A DNA stretch of 64,000 bases. Origin: Stygiolobus sp037389425. Lineage in GTDB: Archaea; Thermoproteota; Thermoprotei_A; Sulfolobales; Sulfolobaceae. Positions 27,014 through 35,432 of this stretch are shown piece by piece. Where the stretch lies: the NCBI RefSeq assembly GCF_037389425.1, contig NZ_JBBHKR010000041.1, forward strand, positions 13,441 to 77,440, written 5' to 3'. Both the position numbers and the translations under genes were made by a program. Within the stretch, counting starts at the first letter, position 1; each line of letters begins with the position of its first letter. The notes beneath the pieces were generated by a model that ran no database searches, was not told the origin of the DNA, and saw only the letters and a program-made list of their open reading frames with translations.

Positions 27014-28450
27014 ATGGTATCAAACAGAACACTGCTTCTATTGGTTGTAGTATTAGGTGTATTAATGGGTGCTGTGGATTCTACTATAGTCATCTTAGCA
27101 CTACCTACAATCGTGACAGATCTTCATTCTAATCTCTTCACAATGATCTGGGTTATATTGATTTATTTATTAGAAGCTGCTGTGTTAACTACCCAATTAG
27201 GGAGACTAGGAGACTCTTATGGAAGGGCTAAGGTATACAACTCAGGTTTCATTATCTTCACCATCGGTTCTGCCTTGTGCGGAGTATCTCCTTCAGCGTA
27301 TTTTCTCATCGGCTCTAGAGGTATTCAAGCTCTGGGAGCCTCTATGATGCAGGCTAATAGTGGAGCGATTATTTCAGACCACTTTCCTCCTAATGAAAGA
27401 GGCAAGGCCTTCGGTTATACTTCAATAGGTTGGAATGTAGGGGCTGTGTTAGGAATAGTGCTAGGTGGAATAATAACAACGTTGATAGGATGGAGATACA
27501 TATTCTACATTAATGTCCCTATAGGTGTTGTAGCATCCCTTTTAGGGTTTAGAGTAGTGAAGGACGTAAATAGGGTAAAAAGAGACGTTGATGTATATGG
27601 GGTCATCCTCTTCGGAACGGCGTTATCTCTGATAACTTACGGAAGCGCTGACATGGCGGGCGAAGGATTAGCGTTAAAAAACGAGATACTAATATTAATA
27701 GGATTAGGGCTTCTATTTCCCTTTATAGTGATAGAAAAAAGAGCTAAAGCCCCGCTTATAGACATTATTGTCTTTAGAAATAGAGTCCTTACAGCTTCTT
27801 TATTGGCATCGTTTTTCCAGAGTACGGGGTACTTGTCTACAGCCTTTTTGTTAATCATGTATTTGCAAGGAATAAGGGGCTTATCTCCTTTGAACGCTTC
27901 TTTATTGCTTGTCCCGGGATATGTAATAGCGAGTATGGTAGGTCCTTTAGCTGGTAGACTTTCGGATAAGATTGGGGCTAGAACTCCTGCCACAGTAGGG
28001 ATAGGTTTGATGATATTAGTATCGTTCCTTTATTCCTATACGTTAAATTTAGACACTCCTCTAATCTATATCGTAGGCTTATCCGTTATAGGTGGGTTAG
28101 GTTCTTCTCTTTTCTACCCAGCTAACAACAGCTCAGTAATGGCCAATACACCTAAACACTCTTATGGAAGTATTTCTGGTATGTTAAGGACTTTAAGCAA
28201 CACGGGTATCTTAATGAGTTACGTGATCTCGATTACAGCGGCATCCCTTACAATTCCGCGTTATGTAGCTTTTCAGGTCTTTCTGGGCACTTCTGACCTT
28301 ATAGGTGGTGTAGCTGGCAAATTTATAAACGGTTTACATTCCGCGTTTTTAGTGTCTGTAGGAGTACTCGTAGTTGCGTTAGTGTTATCGGCCGTGAGGG
28401 GTAAGGAAGTAAGGACTACTCAAGTTGATGTTGCAAGGAGGGCAAATTGA
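27014..28450 (+). CDS. MFS efflux transporter, DHA2 (14-helix) type
   Basis: 478 residues with about 14 predicted membrane helices. The EmrB/QacA signatures are present: 'GAVDSTIVILALPTI' in helix 1, 'LGRLGDSYGRAKVY' (motif A) and 'LGIVLGGIITTLIGWRYIFYINVPIG' region (motif C and the following conserved loop). Expected to export drugs, lipids or toxic organics by proton antiport. A 'TTTAAATATA' box 22-26 bp before ATG indicates a near-leaderless mRNA. Monocistronic. Confidence 0.85.
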   Translation: MVSNRTLLLLVVVLGVLMGAVDSTIVILALPTIVTDLHSNLFTMIWVILIYLLEAAVLTTQLGRLGDSYGRAKVYNSGFIIFTIGSALCGVSPSAYFLIGSRGIQALGASMMQANSGAIISDHFPPNERGKAFGYTSIGWNVGAVLGIVLGGIITTLIGWRYIFYINVPIGVVASLLGFRVVKDVNRVKRDVDVYGVILFGTALSLITYGSADMAGEGLALKNEILILIGLGLLFPFIVIEKRAKAPLIDIIVFRNRVLTASLLASFFQSTGYLSTAFLLIMYLQGIRGLSPLNASLLLVPGYVIASMVGPLAGRLSDKIGARTPATVGIGLMILVSFLYSYTLNLDTPLIYIVGLSVIGGLGSSLFYPANNSSVMANTPKHSYGSISGMLRTLSNTGILMSYVISITAASLTIPRYVAFQVFLGTSDLIGGVAGKFINGLHSAFLVSVGVLVVALVLSAVRGKEVRTTQVDVARRAN

Positions 28451-28647
28451 TAAATCCCTTCTATTGCTCCCTAATAATTACTTTAACTTTTATTAGTTAT
28501 TACAAAAATAACTATATATTCCAAAGATAGAAAATATAAGATAAAAGATTAAACAAATTAAAAATACCCCTAGCGAAATTTAATCCAGTATTCATTTTTA
28601 ACACTCTTTAATTTAACTTTATATAAGGGTAACTGGAGTATATTAGT

Positions 28648-28965
28648 ATGCCTTTTGGAGTAGAGGAAATCGATGAAATACTTAGAACATTATCCGTGGA
28701 TAAGAGAAAACTAATATCAAGACGAATTCCTAAATCAATAATTCGTGATTACGGTAAATTTTTCAGACTAATGTTAAATTCAATTCCTTTCAAAACTATA
28801 ATATTCGTAGTACCTACTAAAGAAGATGCTGAAAATATTGTTAGGGTCTTTAACAGAATCTCCCCTGACAGAGAGGTGTTAGCTTTTGCAGCAGAAAGTA
28901 ATACTAACGAAATACTAATGTTAGTACAATTAGGACAAGAGTTCGGCCTTCATCGTGACCAATAG
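28648..28965 (+). pseudogene. Unknown gene interrupted by tnpB element
   Basis: The visible frame gives 105 residues starting MPFGVEEIDEIL, with an alpha/beta look ('TIIFVVPTKEDAENIVRVF'). It stops just at the left edge of the tnpB element. Beyond the element, 30402-30461 reads in one frame 'KNVTDNEKAKELGVGDSIN' and stop, which looks like the severed C-terminus of a protein. I infer a gene of roughly 125 residues split by the insertion. Family not recognised; the 105-residue form may still be made. Confidence 0.5.
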
Positions 28966-28983
28966 TCACTTTTCGTGACTATT
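28961..28983. repeat. 9-bp hairpin at element left boundary
   Basis: AATAGTCAC (28961-28969) and GTGACTATT (28975-28983) pair perfectly around a 5-base loop (TTTTC). It marks the junction between the interrupted gene and the tnpB element. IS200/IS605 elements carry subterminal hairpins recognised by their TnpA transposase, so this may be the left-end hairpin; it could also end transcription of the small gene. Confidence 0.45.
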
Positions 28984-29004
28984 AATCACTTAGCCTCATC
29001 ACTC

Positions 29005-29130
29005 CTTCTCCCTCTCCATGCCGTCTACGGGAGCGGTAGTTCAACCACTCCCTTCAAGGACATGGGGAGTTTCATTGGGTGCCTTCCTCCACCTCGCGAC
29101 TGCTCATAGACTTCATGGTGGCACCCTCCA
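29005..29130 (+). ncRNA. Structured leader of tnpB element
   Basis: Nested pairing is visible: CCATG (29016-29020) with CATGG (29061-29065), GGGAG (29029-29033) with CTCCC (29048-29052), then GGGTGCC (29077-29083) with GGCACCC (29120-29126). The first hairpin unit is repeated almost exactly at 2835-2873. It may be the transposon end recognised as single-stranded DNA or a noncoding RNA. Guide RNAs of known TnpB proteins usually come from the 3' end of the element, so a leader location would be unusual. Confidence 0.45.
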
Positions 29131-29180
29131 ATTTAATGTTAGCATAAAAGTTTATAAATTTTAATGCTTCTAACACTCTT

Positions 29181-29345
29181 ATGAAGCAAATAGTTTTCAA
29201 ATCAACCGTCTCAAGTTATGGTACAGATAAGTATGGGAATAAGAGATATGGTATAACTATCCCCTCAAAGCTCAAGGAGAAGGGGAAGGAATTATACGGT
29301 AAGGAGGTGATAGTAATTGTTATCCTACCAGATGATGAGGAGTAA
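29181..29345 (+). CDS. Small AbrB-like companion of TnpB
   Basis: 54 residues. 'YGNKRYGITIPSKLKEKG' followed by 'LYGKEVIVIVILPD' fits a swapped-hairpin AbrB/MazE-type fold, a dimeric DNA-binding module. It ends inside the start of tnpB (stop at 29343-29345, tnpB ATG at 29332 or 29335), so the two are translationally coupled. A promoter-like 'AAAGTTTATAAATTTT' lies about 30 bp upstream of its ATG. It may repress the element's own leader. Confidence 0.6.
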   Translation: MKQIVFKSTVSSYGTDKYGNKRYGITIPSKLKEKGKELYGKEVIVIVILPDDEE

Positions 29346-30396
29346 GCTAATTGGTTCTAAGGAAGCAATTGATAACTTCCAATTCGTGACTATAAATGGT
29401 AGGGTTGAGTTTGAAGGGGTCGAAAGAATCTCAAGGATTGCTTATTATTACTCAAAGGCTGTGAAGGCCGGGGTTAACTTGGCTTTAAAAGGAGTTTCAT
29501 TAAATGATGCTGTTAAGGAGTTATACAAGATCATCCCTTACGCTTTTTACGCTGAAACGGCTTATAAACAAGTCTTAGCCCTTGTTGAGAATAACGGTAA
29601 TAAGGTTGAGGTTAGAAAAAAGTGGATTGCTTGTAGGGGGAATAAAAGCGATAAGGGAAATAGGGGGATTAAGTTCCACGTTTTTGAAGACCACGTGGAA
29701 GTTAGAGTTAAAGACCCGTGGGGTAAGTGGGTTCACGGAAAGGCGTACTTCGGCAAGGAGTACTTACCATTGCTTAAAGAGTTAGAGGATTTAGCGAGTA
29801 AAAAGGAGGAGGGTTACGGTGCTGTAGTAAGTTTCAAGCATTACCCTATGATCCACCTCCAAATCCCGCTCTGGCTTTATCTGAAGTACTTCTCTTCACC
29901 AAAACCTGTGGGTTACGGTTTGTTTGCCGGTTTTGATTTAAACAGTGATAGGTTGAACGTTGTTGTGGTTAGCAAGGATGGTAAAGTTATTGCTAATAAG
30001 ACGTGGTGGTATTCGGATGTTACTAGACCGGGTTTTCCTAAAGGGAAAGCTAGGGCTTTACGTTTGAATGCTCTATCACAAGCTCTCAATTTCCTATCAC
30101 GGATTGGTGTTGATTATGTTGTTTTTGAGGACTTGTTCCTGGTTAAGAGGAGGAGGTTCACTAGGAGTAAGAGCGGTAATAGGAAGGTTTCGCGTTTCGC
30201 TAAGAGGCAAATGTTAATTCACGGTGTTGTTAAAGCACTTAGGTTGGGTTTCGACGTTATTCTAGTTAATCCTAAGGGTACTACAAACTCGGAAGAACAC
30301 GACAAGGTGATGAGGGAGAAGGGTTTTGATAGGCATACAGCCTCAGCTTACTTAATAGCGTTAAAAGGATTAAAAGTAATTAAAAATAATAAGTAG
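29332..30396 (+). CDS. tnpB: TnpB-family RNA-guided nuclease, atypical
   Basis: 354 residues from ATG 29332. The RuvC-like fold is recognisable: 'FAGFDLNSDRLNVVVV' supplies Asp202 (motif I) and 'VDYVVFEDLF' supplies Glu266 (motif II). The third motif, normally RDxNAA after a CxxC zinc finger, reads 'GFDRHTASAYLIALKG': the expected Asp is His335, the zinc-finger cysteines are absent, and Asp333 is the nearest acid. This may reflect a crenarchaeal clade with a shifted third catalytic acid, or a nuclease-dead protein. An upstream TTG (29317) is a less likely start. Confidence 0.78.
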   Translation: MMRSKLIGSKEAIDNFQFVTINGRVEFEGVERISRIAYYYSKAVKAGVNLALKGVSLNDAVKELYKIIPYAFYAETAYKQVLALVENNGNKVEVRKKWIACRGNKSDKGNRGIKFHVFEDHVEVRVKDPWGKWVHGKAYFGKEYLPLLKELEDLASKKEEGYGAVVSFKHYPMIHLQIPLWLYLKYFSSPKPVGYGLFAGFDLNSDRLNVVVVSKDGKVIANKTWWYSDVTRPGFPKGKARALRLNALSQALNFLSRIGVDYVVFEDLFLVKRRRFTRSKSGNRKVSRFAKRQMLIHGVVKALRLGFDVILVNPKGTTNSEEHDKVMREKGFDRHTASAYLIALKGLKVIKNNK

Positions 30397-30548
30397 TTAC
30401 GTAAAAATGTTACAGACAATGAGAAGGCGAAGGAGCTAGGAGTAGGAGACAGTATCAACTAAACAATTCGGGATAACTAGAATTTAAATCAACGAGACGA
30501 TATAGAAAGCTCTTTAAACTCCGATAATTAGTTAGTGAATAGACCTTA

Positions 30549-31157
30549 ATGAACTTGGTACTTGATGCCACCAATTACATTGGTATTGTAGCTTTTTCTG
30601 TTTCTGGTGCAATTAAAGGGATTAAGAAAAACATGGATCTTTTAGGTGTACTGGTGTTAGGCTTCTCTACAGCGTTAGGCGGTGGAATAATAGCAGATTT
30701 ACTCCTCGGCAAAACTCCTCCTACCAATTTAACGTACTTGCCTTATCCTACTGTTGCCTTACTATCGAGCTTGTTCACATTCACGTTCTACAAGGTCTTT
30801 TCTCATGTTCAAAAGCCCTTACTTTATGCTGACGCTATAGGTCTAGCAGCTTTTGCAGTATCTGGTTCTTCTCTGGCATACTCGGTTTCTGAAAACGTGT
30901 TATTAGTAATTACTGTTGGGACTATCACAGCTACGGGTGGTGGTGTAATCAGGGATCTTCTCTCTAACGAAGTTCCCATGGTACTTACTAAGGACTTTTA
31001 TGCTACAGTAGCTATTCTAGGCTCAGCAATTTACTTCTCTCTGAGACAATTAGGATACTCGGATCTCGTAACGACAATAGTAAGTTTCACCATTGCTCTG
31101 GTAATAAGGGTTATGGCAATAAGGAATAAATGGGAGTTGCCTAAAATTAAGGTTTAG
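30549..31157 (+). CDS. TRIC/UPF0126-family membrane protein
   Basis: 202 residues with two repeats of three membrane helices. Each repeat carries the family signature: 'FSVSGAIKGIKKNMDLLGVL' plus 'TALGGGIIADLLLG', and 'FAVSGSSLAYS' plus 'TATGGGVIRDLLSNEVP'. Prokaryotic members form trimeric cation channels or transport small amino acids such as glycine. Complete and in frame; it begins right after the tnpB insertion zone with its own start at ATG 30549. Confidence 0.85.
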   Translation: MNLVLDATNYIGIVAFSVSGAIKGIKKNMDLLGVLVLGFSTALGGGIIADLLLGKTPPTNLTYLPYPTVALLSSLFTFTFYKVFSHVQKPLLYADAIGLAAFAVSGSSLAYSVSENVLLVITVGTITATGGGVIRDLLSNEVPMVLTKDFYATVAILGSAIYFSLRQLGYSDLVTTIVSFTIALVIRVMAIRNKWELPKIKV

Positions 31158-32009
31158 ATTAAGTAAAGTTCTATGGTCTCTCCTTTTATCCTTTTTTTCT
31201 TATTATTTCAATAATTCTTAGTTAGAGCTTTTTAGGTTTATTTTCTATTTAGTTTTTAAGACTATATGAGCATTAAGTACTTCTATTTTTTAATAATATC
31301 TATGAGATACAAGAATTTCACAGGTTTAATTATTTATAGATTATGAATACACATTACTAGATCAGACGCTCAACTAATTTTTCAAAATCATAAAATTTTT
31401 ACATCAATGTTTCTATTGTAAAGTAGTAGTGATATTGTTAACTCTAGAGTCTACCTACCTTAAATCTTACGGCTTATATTTCCTCTTACTGACCTATTTT
31501 CAAAAATTAATGAGGTAACAATATTTAATTCGTAAAACCTACTCACTACAAGAAATATTTAATTATTATTACGAGATCTGAGTACAAACTACCACGTCCA
31601 AAAGAACTTCATAAAAGCTTATTTCCCGCGATGGTGCTGTTATGCCTATGTTAAGACGTGGTTTAGTTATGGAGTGATGTAAGCCCCGTTAATTTGTGCA
31701 GTTAAGTCGCAGTTAACTGTACACTGTATTATATGGTTCCTATAAAGAGAACAATAAAGACGTCACTTCCACTTGAAATAAGGGTAAAGACATTCATAAC
31801 GTGATTTGAAAGTAATACACACCTTGAGTATTCCTTAGTCTCCGATATTGGAAGATATAACCAAGACATCTAAACTCCTTCTAATAAAAATAAATGAAAA
31901 AGGAGAGAAATTGTGACAATTTAATAAATATAGAGCTAGAATGACAAATTTATTACACTCAATTTAATGAGATTAACAATGCTCTAGTTTGACTGAAAAA
32001 GAAAAATAG
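31158..32009. other. 850-bp noncoding stretch
   Basis: No convincing gene in either strand. Visible structures are an interrupted inverted repeat CCACGTC (31592-31598) / GACGTGG (31655-31661) and a 7-bp hairpin CAGTTAA-gtcgcag-TTAACTG near 31699-31719. The block 31590-31730 is more GC-rich than its surroundings, which fits a structured RNA or a mobile-element remnant. The last 30 bases form the tenA leader. Confidence 0.35.
31592..31661. repeat. Inverted repeat in noncoding region
   Basis: CCACGTC and GACGTGG, each flanked by further partly matching bases (ACTA / TTTAGT), enclose 56 bp including 'CCCGCGATGGTGCTG'. Could fold as a large stem-loop RNA or be the ends of a short element. No coding content is seen. 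Confidence 0.3.
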
Positions 32010-32030
32010 GTGAAGAATGATGGTAATAAT

Positions 32031-32696
32031 ATGAGGTCTGACGAACTCTGGTCCGGCATAAGAGACGTTTATGAAGGTATCCTAACTCACCCTTTTATAA
32101 AGGGTCTCACAGATGGCTCTTTACCTCTTGAAAAGTTTAAGTATTATATTATTCAGGACTACCATTATTTGAAGGAATTCGCTAAGGCATTAGCCCTCCT
32201 TTCCGCTAAGGCTGAGAAATCAGAGGAAAGAGAGTTATTCGCAACTCACGTAACTCACGCTCTCGATGTAGAGAGGGAGCTTCACCAAGGATTTACAAAA
32301 GAGTGGGGAATAAACCCCGAGGAATATGAGGTTTCGCCTACTAACCTTTTATATACGTCCTATTTAATATCTGTAGTATACTCGAGACCCTTTTATGAGG
32401 GGGTAGCAGCAGTTCTCCCTTGTTATTGGATATACATGGAGGTGGGAAAGGAGTTGAAGAGGATGGGCAGTGCTAACAAGTTTTATCAGAAGTGGATAGA
32501 CACTTATGGCGGAGAGGAGTACGAAAAGGGAGTCAGAGCTGTTATTCAAATCATAGATGGATTTGAGGTGACTAAGGAACAAGAGGAGAATATGATGAGG
32601 CATTTCAGAACTGCTTCGATATTTGAGTACATGTTCTGGGACTCTGCATATAAGCTAGAGAGATTTCCCTTTAACTTAAAAAGGGCAGGGTATTAG
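32031..32696 (+). CDS. tenA: TenA/thiaminase II-family protein
   Basis: 221 residues from ATG 32031 (a GTG at 32010 would add seven). All-helical TenA fold: 'FIKGLTDGSLPLEKFKYYIIQDYHYL' region, 'HALDVERELHQ', and 'AAVLPCYWIYMEVGKEL' with the catalytic Cys. TenA hydrolyses aminopyrimidine degradation products of thiamine for salvage. No thiamine-synthesis gene is adjacent, but a YkoE-like membrane protein, a family tied to hydroxymethylpyrimidine uptake, lies at 63.3 kb. Confidence 0.87.
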   Translation: MRSDELWSGIRDVYEGILTHPFIKGLTDGSLPLEKFKYYIIQDYHYLKEFAKALALLSAKAEKSEERELFATHVTHALDVERELHQGFTKEWGINPEEYEVSPTNLLYTSYLISVVYSRPFYEGVAAVLPCYWIYMEVGKELKRMGSANKFYQKWIDTYGGEEYEKGVRAVIQIIDGFEVTKEQEENMMRHFRTASIFEYMFWDSAYKLERFPFNLKRAGY

Positions 32697-32698
32697 GC

Positions 32699-33022
32699 TT
32701 ACTGCTTTTGTTGCTCTTCGTCTTTTCCTCCTAACTTTTTCATTTCTCTAATAGGTCCCTTCATTGCGTCCTTTACTCCTTCGGTCAGTGTCCCAGTTAC
32801 ATCTTTAGTGTGGTTTATAGCTTCCTTCACAGTCCCTTTAAACTCCTTTTCCGCTTCTTTTCCTACTTCCATTGAAGCCTTTATTACGTCTTTTCCTACT
32901 TCCATTGTCTCTTTAGTTACACCTGCTGCTGCAGACATTGACGCTTTTCCGACTTCCTTTCCAGTCTCTATCATCTCCTTCACGTTTTTCTTCATTTCAT
33001 CCATTAATTCTTTCCAAACCAT
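32699..33022 (-). CDS. LEA-like amphipathic repeat protein
   Basis: 107 residues, highly charged, no Cys, with loosely repeated 11-residue units such as 'ETGKEVGKASM', 'EVGKDVIKASM' and 'EVGKEAEKEFKG'. This is the pattern of group 3 LEA and related proteins that fold as amphipathic helices on drying or on membranes. Starts at ATG 33022, ends 3 bp from the convergent tenA stop. Similar small proteins in other organisms protect against desiccation or coat lipid surfaces; the role here is inferred only. Confidence 0.6.
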   Translation of the reverse strand: MVWKELMDEMKKNVKEMIETGKEVGKASMSAAAGVTKETMEVGKDVIKASMEVGKEAEKEFKGTVKEAINHTKDVTGTLTEGVKDAMKGPIREMKKLGGKDEEQQKQ

Positions 33023-33083
33023 ATGATTATTTAGAATTTACTATATTAAAAATTTTTTCATCAAAATGAAAAAACATTTTCAT

Positions 33084-33392
33084 TTACTCAAGGTCTTCAT
33101 AGGAATCCGTTTCTTCAGGATTTCTCTTTTTATACTCTTCATAAGCTCTCTGGTTCAGCTTAGGGTACTCGTTGACGTGTCTCTTATAAGCTTCTATGAT
33201 TCTATACGCTATGTCTAACGCCTCTTGGTCTGTCAACCTAATTACCTTGTCTCCTTTGTCATCTGCTATGCGTACAAAGAAAGCACCGTCTACTACGCTA
33301 GTATCTTTAATAATGGGTGGTACCTCGTCGATTGAGATCCACACTATTCCTCCATCGTTTTTCTTGTGTACTTTTCTTACAATGACAGCCAT
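33084..33392 (-). CDS. Unknown small protein
   Basis: 102 residues. Beta-rich N-terminal half ('AVIVRKVHKKNDGGIVWISI', 'GAFFVRIADDKGDKVIRL') and a helical acidic C-terminal half. No family recognised. Codon use is like the housekeeping genes, which supports it being real. It shares strand with the LEA-like gene, 62 bp upstream of it. Confidence 0.55.
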   Translation of the reverse strand: MAVIVRKVHKKNDGGIVWISIDEVPPIIKDTSVVDGAFFVRIADDKGDKVIRLTDQEALDIAYRIIEAYKRHVNEYPKLNQRAYEEYKKRNPEETDSYEDLE

Positions 33393-34144
33393 GAGTTACA
33401 ATCACTAGAGAAAGTTATAAAGCATTACTGTATTAGTAGCTCCATCATCTTTCTTGTCTGAACATTACAGCTGAATAAGTGTTAATCGTAAATGTATCTT
33501 TACCTTAATAAAAACTCTTTGATTTACAAAATGCGGTACGCTTCTTATTTCTGTCCTTTACATCACTTACATATAAAACTCACAGCATTCATTTGTAGAA
33601 ATGAGATCGTATGTATAGGGTAATAACACTGTAGATAATACCCAGTAAGTTTGACCAGTTTGGGCTAGCCCACGATTGCTATATCTCATTAGTATTAAAT
33701 ATTCTATATCAATATATATAAAAAATATATTATTTTACAAATAGTATTTATGAAATTGTAAATACGCGATATCCTAATTCATTCCAAGAATTCACTTTGT
33801 TTATAGTTTAGAGTGAATTCTATTAAAAGATAATAGTTAATATTTAAAAAGATATAAAATAACTGTTAAAATAGATTAGATTTACATCTTAAATAAGATA
33901 AGTCTTTAGCATTAACTTTGAAGAAAAATAGAATTCGTTATGGTATTTCCCCACTTTCGTATTATCCGTTAGAATTACTCCTTTGGGCTATCTCCGGTCA
34001 GCTAAATCTATATAGAAATAATATCTGTAACATTTTAAAAATCCGCTATATTATAAATTAACAATCAGGTATTTACTCGTTTGAAAAAATATTTTAATTA
34101 TCTTAAATTTTTATTAAATGTTAATTTTTAGTGTTGGAATTTAA
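33393..34144. other. 750-bp very AT-rich noncoding stretch
   Basis: No gene seen on either strand. It holds a perfect palindrome TGGGCTAGCCCA (33661-33672) and a 10-bp inverted repeat AGAATTCACT (33787-33796) / AGTGAATTCT (33812-33821). The core 33690-33760 is almost pure A/T. Replication-origin or centromere-like sites are sometimes this AT-rich, but no origin-binding repeats or cdc6/orc gene are nearby, so no such claim is made. Confidence 0.35.
33787..33821. repeat. 10-bp perfect inverted repeat
   Basis: AGAATTCACT and AGTGAATTCT are exact reverse complements separated by 15 bp of A/T. In an intergenic desert this may be an operator, an element end or a transcription-end hairpin. Confidence 0.4.
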
Positions 34145-34555
34145 TCATAATGTCTTGGTACCATTAACGTAGATTTGTAATGATCCAGTGTAGGATTTCA
34201 TAGGTGCCTTTATAGTCAAGGTGAAGCTCATACTCTGTCCGTGGTTTATTGTGGTTGGTAAGGATGGCGATACACTCAAAAGAGTGAACGGAGCTGATAC
34301 GTTAATCCCGGTTATTTCAGTGGGTAATAAGCCGTTATTTGCCATAGTCAGCGTTATAACAAAGGTTTGACCGCCGTGGAGAGTTAAGGAAGAGTTACTA
34401 TACGACGTGTGGATCGTATTGATCAGGAAACTGTTCTGGTATTCCACGTAAATGCCTTGTACGTTAACGGTGTAGAAGTACCCGTTACTGTAGAGGTAAT
34501 ATGTAGCACCTGCCAATATCAGTAGGATTACGATAGCTGCTATAGCTCCTTTCAT
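34145..34555 (-). CDS. Membrane-anchored surface beta-domain protein
   Basis: 136 residues. One N-terminal membrane helix (3-22, 'AAIVILLILAGATYYLY') and an outside beta-sandwich domain with 'GGQTFVITLTMANNGLLPTEITGINVS' style sequence, as in CARDB/Ig-like domains that recur in archaeal surface proteins, plus glycosylation sites (NSSL, NGT). No pilin-type processing site is evident. Function unknown. Confidence 0.6.
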   Translation of the reverse strand: MKGAIAAIVILLILAGATYYLYSNGYFYTVNVQGIYVEYQNSFLINTIHTSYSNSSLTLHGGQTFVITLTMANNGLLPTEITGINVSAPFTLLSVSPSLPTTINHGQSMSFTLTIKAPMKSYTGSLQIYVNGTKTL

Positions 34556-34700
34556 TTCAGGGTGTTATTACACTCCTCTTTTATTAAGATTGTTCATAAG
34601 CCAATCTTATAAAGAAGCTTTAAATCGGAATAACTTCAAATTAGAAATAATCATAAATTTTAAATAGTACTAAGTCTAATTTAATGTAGGTAAAAGAAAA

Positions 34701-35384
34701 ATGGAAGAAGAATTTAGAATGCCTTTAATAGGTGAAAAGTTTCCTGAACTAGAGGTTGAAACAACTCATGGAAGAATAAAGCTACCAGACCAATACAAGG
34801 GTAAATGGTTTGTGTTGTTTAGCCATCCTGGAGACTTTACACCCGTATGTACTACCGAGTTCGTGTCTTTTGCTAAAAAGTATGAAGAGTTTAAGAAGTT
34901 AAATACAGAACTAATAGGTCTTTCCGTAGATACTAACATCAGCCACATAGAATGGGTTAACTGGATAGAAAGTACTCTGAAGGTGGAGATACCTTTCCCT
35001 ATAATAGCAGACCCTATGGGCAGAGTTGCAAAAAGACTAGGAATGATTCATGCCGAGTCATCCACATCTACAGTAAGGGCAGTATTCATAATTGACGACA
35101 AGAGCACAGTGAGGCTTATAATGTATTATCCCCTCGAGTTGGGAAGAAATATTAACGAGATCCTGAGGAGTATAAAAGCTTTACAGTTAATAGACAAGAC
35201 CGGAGCTGTTATGCCGGCAAATTGGCCTAAGAACGAGATAATTGGTGATAACGTGTTGAATCCTCCTCCAAGAACTGTTAAAGACGCTAAGCTGAGGTTA
35301 GGGCAATATAAAGGCTATGCATGGTGGTTAACTTACAGAGAAATAGATAAGAAGGAAGCTGAGGAGACAGCTAAATACATCTGA
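34701..35384 (+). CDS. 1-Cys peroxiredoxin (Prx6 type)
   Basis: 227 residues. The peroxidatic motif 'HPGDFTPVCTTEF' places the active Cys at residue 50, and it is the only Cys in the protein. The archaeal Prx6-type relatives such as those of Aeropyrum have extra C-terminal cysteines; these are missing, so reduction must come from an outside thiol. The C-terminal arm ('GYAWWLTYREI') is full length. It detoxifies H2O2 and organic peroxides. Confidence 0.9.
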   Translation: MEEEFRMPLIGEKFPELEVETTHGRIKLPDQYKGKWFVLFSHPGDFTPVCTTEFVSFAKKYEEFKKLNTELIGLSVDTNISHIEWVNWIESTLKVEIPFPIIADPMGRVAKRLGMIHAESSTSTVRAVFIIDDKSTVRLIMYYPLELGRNINEILRSIKALQLIDKTGAVMPANWPKNEIIGDNVLNPPPRTVKDAKLRLGQYKGYAWWLTYREIDKKEAEETAKYI

Positions 35385-35432
35385 ACGATTAAACAAAAAG
35401 AAAAATATTTTCCCCGCCTTTATTTAATTTCT

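Larger units (their letters stand above)
28966..30405 (+). mobile_element. IS605-type element with tnpB only
   Basis: Contains a structured leader, a 54-codon companion ORF and tnpB, but no tnpA, so it depends on a transposase elsewhere for movement. Boundaries are approximate: the left edge is placed after the codons of the interrupted gene and the right edge before the apparent severed C-terminus at 30402. No terminal inverted repeats are expected for this family and none were seen. Confidence 0.65.

Noticed and set aside
32010..32030. Thiamine riboswitch ahead of tenA
   Set aside because: The leader is short and A-rich and has none of the conserved TPP-riboswitch motifs.
33690..33760. Replication origin
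   Set aside because: Only A/T richness supports it; no origin-recognition repeats or cdc6/orc gene are seen.
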